From: Luteimonas galliterrae
Lineage (GTDB): Bacteria; Pseudomonadota; Gammaproteobacteria; Xanthomonadales; Xanthomonadaceae
Direction of reading: 5' to 3'
NCBI RefSeq assembly: GCF_023374055.1
Contig: NZ_JAMBEP010000001.1
Coordinates: 2,046,001-2,110,000, forward strand
DNA length: 64,000 nt
Shown: positions 62,867-64,000 of the stretch, in pieces
Layout: every line of letters begins with the position of its first letter
Position numbering within the stretch: the stretch's first letter is position 1
Notes under the pieces: generated by a model
Told to the model about the DNA's origin: nothing
Seen by the model: only the letters and a program-made list of their open reading frames with translations
Databases searched by the model: none
Translations under genes and position numbers: made by a program

Positions 62867-64000
62867 TCAGCCTTCCATCTGCTCCAGTTCCTTGCCCTTG
62901 GTCTCGTGCACGTACCTAAGCACGAAGAACACCGAAATCACGGCGGCGATGGTATACAACCCGTAGGTCGCGGCCAGGCCGATGCCGGCCAGCAGGATCG
63001 GGAAGGTCACGGTAATCCCGAAGTTCGAGCCCCACTGGGCCGCGCCGGCCACCGCCAACGCCGAACCGCGGATCTGGTTGGGGAACATCTCGCCCAGCAT
63101 CACCCACATCACCGGTCCCCAGGAACCGTTGAAGAAGATCACGTAGACGTTGGCCGCGACCAAGGCCAGCGTGCCCATCGAATCGGACAGCGACAACTTG
63201 CCGCTGGCATCCAGGGAACCGCTGGCGAAAGCCAGTGTGACCAGCGCGAGCGACACCGCCATGCCCGCCGAGCCGATCCACAGCAGCGGCTTGCGGCCGA
63301 TCTTGTCGATCAGCATCACCGTCACCAGACAAGCGCCGATGCTGAGCGCGCCGGACAGCACGTTGATCAGCAGCGCATCGTTCTCGGAAAAGCCCACCGC
63401 CTGCCACAGCACCGCGCCGTAGTAGAACACCACGTTGATGCCGACCAACTGCTGGAAGGTGGCCAGGCCGATGCCGACCCAGACGATCGGCCGCAGCTTG
63501 CCGGTGGCCTTGCTGATTAGGTCCGACAGACGCGGGCGGTGATGGTCGCGCGACAGTGTGGCGTCGATCTCGGCCAGCTTGGTGCCTGCTTCCTGCGCGC
63601 CATAAAGCCGGGTCAGCACTTTCAGCGCATCTTCCTTGCGGCCCTTCACCACCAGGTAGCGCGGACTCTCGGGAATGAACAGCAGCAGCGACAGGAACAA
63701 CGCCGACGGAATCGCCTGCATCCAGAACATCCAGCGCCAGGCCGCGTGTCCCAACCATAACGACTCGGTGGAAGCGCCCGCCGCTTTGGCGAGCAGGTAG
63801 TTGCTGAGGAAGGCGCAGAACAAGCCGCTGATGATCGCGATCTGCTGCACCGTCGCGAGCCGGCCGCGATAGCGCGCCGAAGCCACTTCGGCGATGTAGG
63901 CCGGCGACATCACGCTGGCCGCGCCCACCGCGAAGCCGCCCAGCACGCGCGCGACGATGAACGCCAGCGAGGTGTCCGCCATGCCCGCGCCGATCGCCGA
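62867..64000 (-). CDS. Sugar porter MFS transporter (5' end outside window)
   Basis: C-terminal 377 residues of a major-facilitator sugar:H+ symporter; the frame is open to the window end. Motifs: RVLGGFAVGAASVMSPAYIAE (shown here by its core GFAVGAASVMSPAYIAE), the RYRGRLATVQQ loop, IPESPRYLVVKGR after helix 6, QQLVGINVVFYYG in helix 7, DKIGRKPLLWIG and VPEMFP-type MLGEMFPNQIRG. The C-terminal HETKGKELEQME matches the PETKG family end. Likely xylose, glucose or galactose. It may belong with further sugar genes beyond the edge. Confidence 0.93.
   Translation of the reverse strand, partial: SAIGAGMADTSLAFIVARVLGGFAVGAASVMSPAYIAEVASARYRGRLATVQQIAIISGLFCAFLSNYLLAKAAGASTESLWLGHAAWRWMFWMQAIPSALFLSLLLFIPESPRYLVVKGRKEDALKVLTRLYGAQEAGTKLAEIDATLSRDHHRPRLSDLISKATGKLRPIVWVGIGLATFQQLVGINVVFYYGAVLWQAVGFSENDALLINVLSGALSIGACLVTVMLIDKIGRKPLLWIGSAGMAVSLALVTLAFASGSLDASGKLSLSDSMGTLALVAANVYVIFFNGSWGPVMWVMLGEMFPNQIRGSALAVAGAAQWGSNFGITVTFPILLAGIGLAATYGLYTIAAVISVFFVLRYVHETKGKELEQMEG

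Overview
The window looks like chromosome from a high-GC gammaproteobacterium of the Xanthomonadaceae (Lysobacter-like). Support: conserved orders lptM-dapF-DUF484-xerC-hslV-hslU, mreB-mreC and algZ-algR-hemC; a Gum/Wza-type exopolysaccharide locus; two secreted prolyl oligopeptidases; and very many short palindromic repeats. The assignment is inferred from gene content and protein motifs only. No tRNA, rRNA, CRISPR array, transposase or prophage gene was seen.

Layout. 1-9.1 kb: cell-shape genes mreC (cut by the window start) and mreB, a PfkB kinase, a YbaK protein, a lipoprotein/hydrolase pair, an M1 aminopeptidase lipoprotein and ubiE. 9.2-10.7 kb: three small genes of unclear role. 10.7-15.8 kb: the housekeeping run lptM-dapF-DUF484-xerC-hslV-hslU, with palindromic elements at three successive junctions. 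15.9-18.3 kb: a secreted-toxin-like protein followed by an SseB-family protein, then a DUF454 membrane protein. 18.5-23.4 kb: two S9 peptidases side by side.

23.5-38.0 kb is an exopolysaccharide cluster read on the minus strand. In transcription order it holds a WecA-type initiating transferase fused to a degenerate WecB-like domain, a Wzc-type tyrosine autokinase, an asparagine-synthase-like PP-loop protein without its glutaminase domain, two Tat-exported beta-helix proteins, a Wzx-like flippase, a Wzy-like polymerase, a GT4 glycosyltransferase, a YdcF protein and a Wza/GumB-like outer-membrane export lipoprotein. A low-molecular-weight tyrosine phosphatase (38.2 kb), the usual partner of such kinases, lies just upstream. 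Together these would initiate, assemble, flip, polymerise and export a repeat-unit polysaccharide.

38.7-47.7 kb: a patatin-like lipase, a WYL regulator, a lipoprotein, and a cytoplasmic-facing molybdenum oxidoreductase operon (SoeABC-like) whose catalytic and iron-sulfur genes carry three palindromic elements inserted in frame; then a putative outer-membrane protein behind a strong palindromic operator. 47.8-52.2 kb: hemC, algR, algZ and an esterase, with about 1 kb of repeat DNA between algR and hemC. 52.4-64 kb: a GH92 alpha-mannosidase, a second 1 kb repeat block, opgH and opgG for periplasmic glucans, a trimeric autotransporter with EF-hand-like loops, a secreted alpha/beta hydrolase and a sugar transporter cut by the window end.

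The most unusual content is the repeat landscape. There are at least five palindromic families, some nested inside one another, some inside coding sequence, one supplying a stop codon, plus a roughly 350 bp dispersed element with inverted hairpin ends followed by 15 bp tandem repeats. The WecA/WecB-like fusion and the EF-hand autotransporter are the most unusual proteins.
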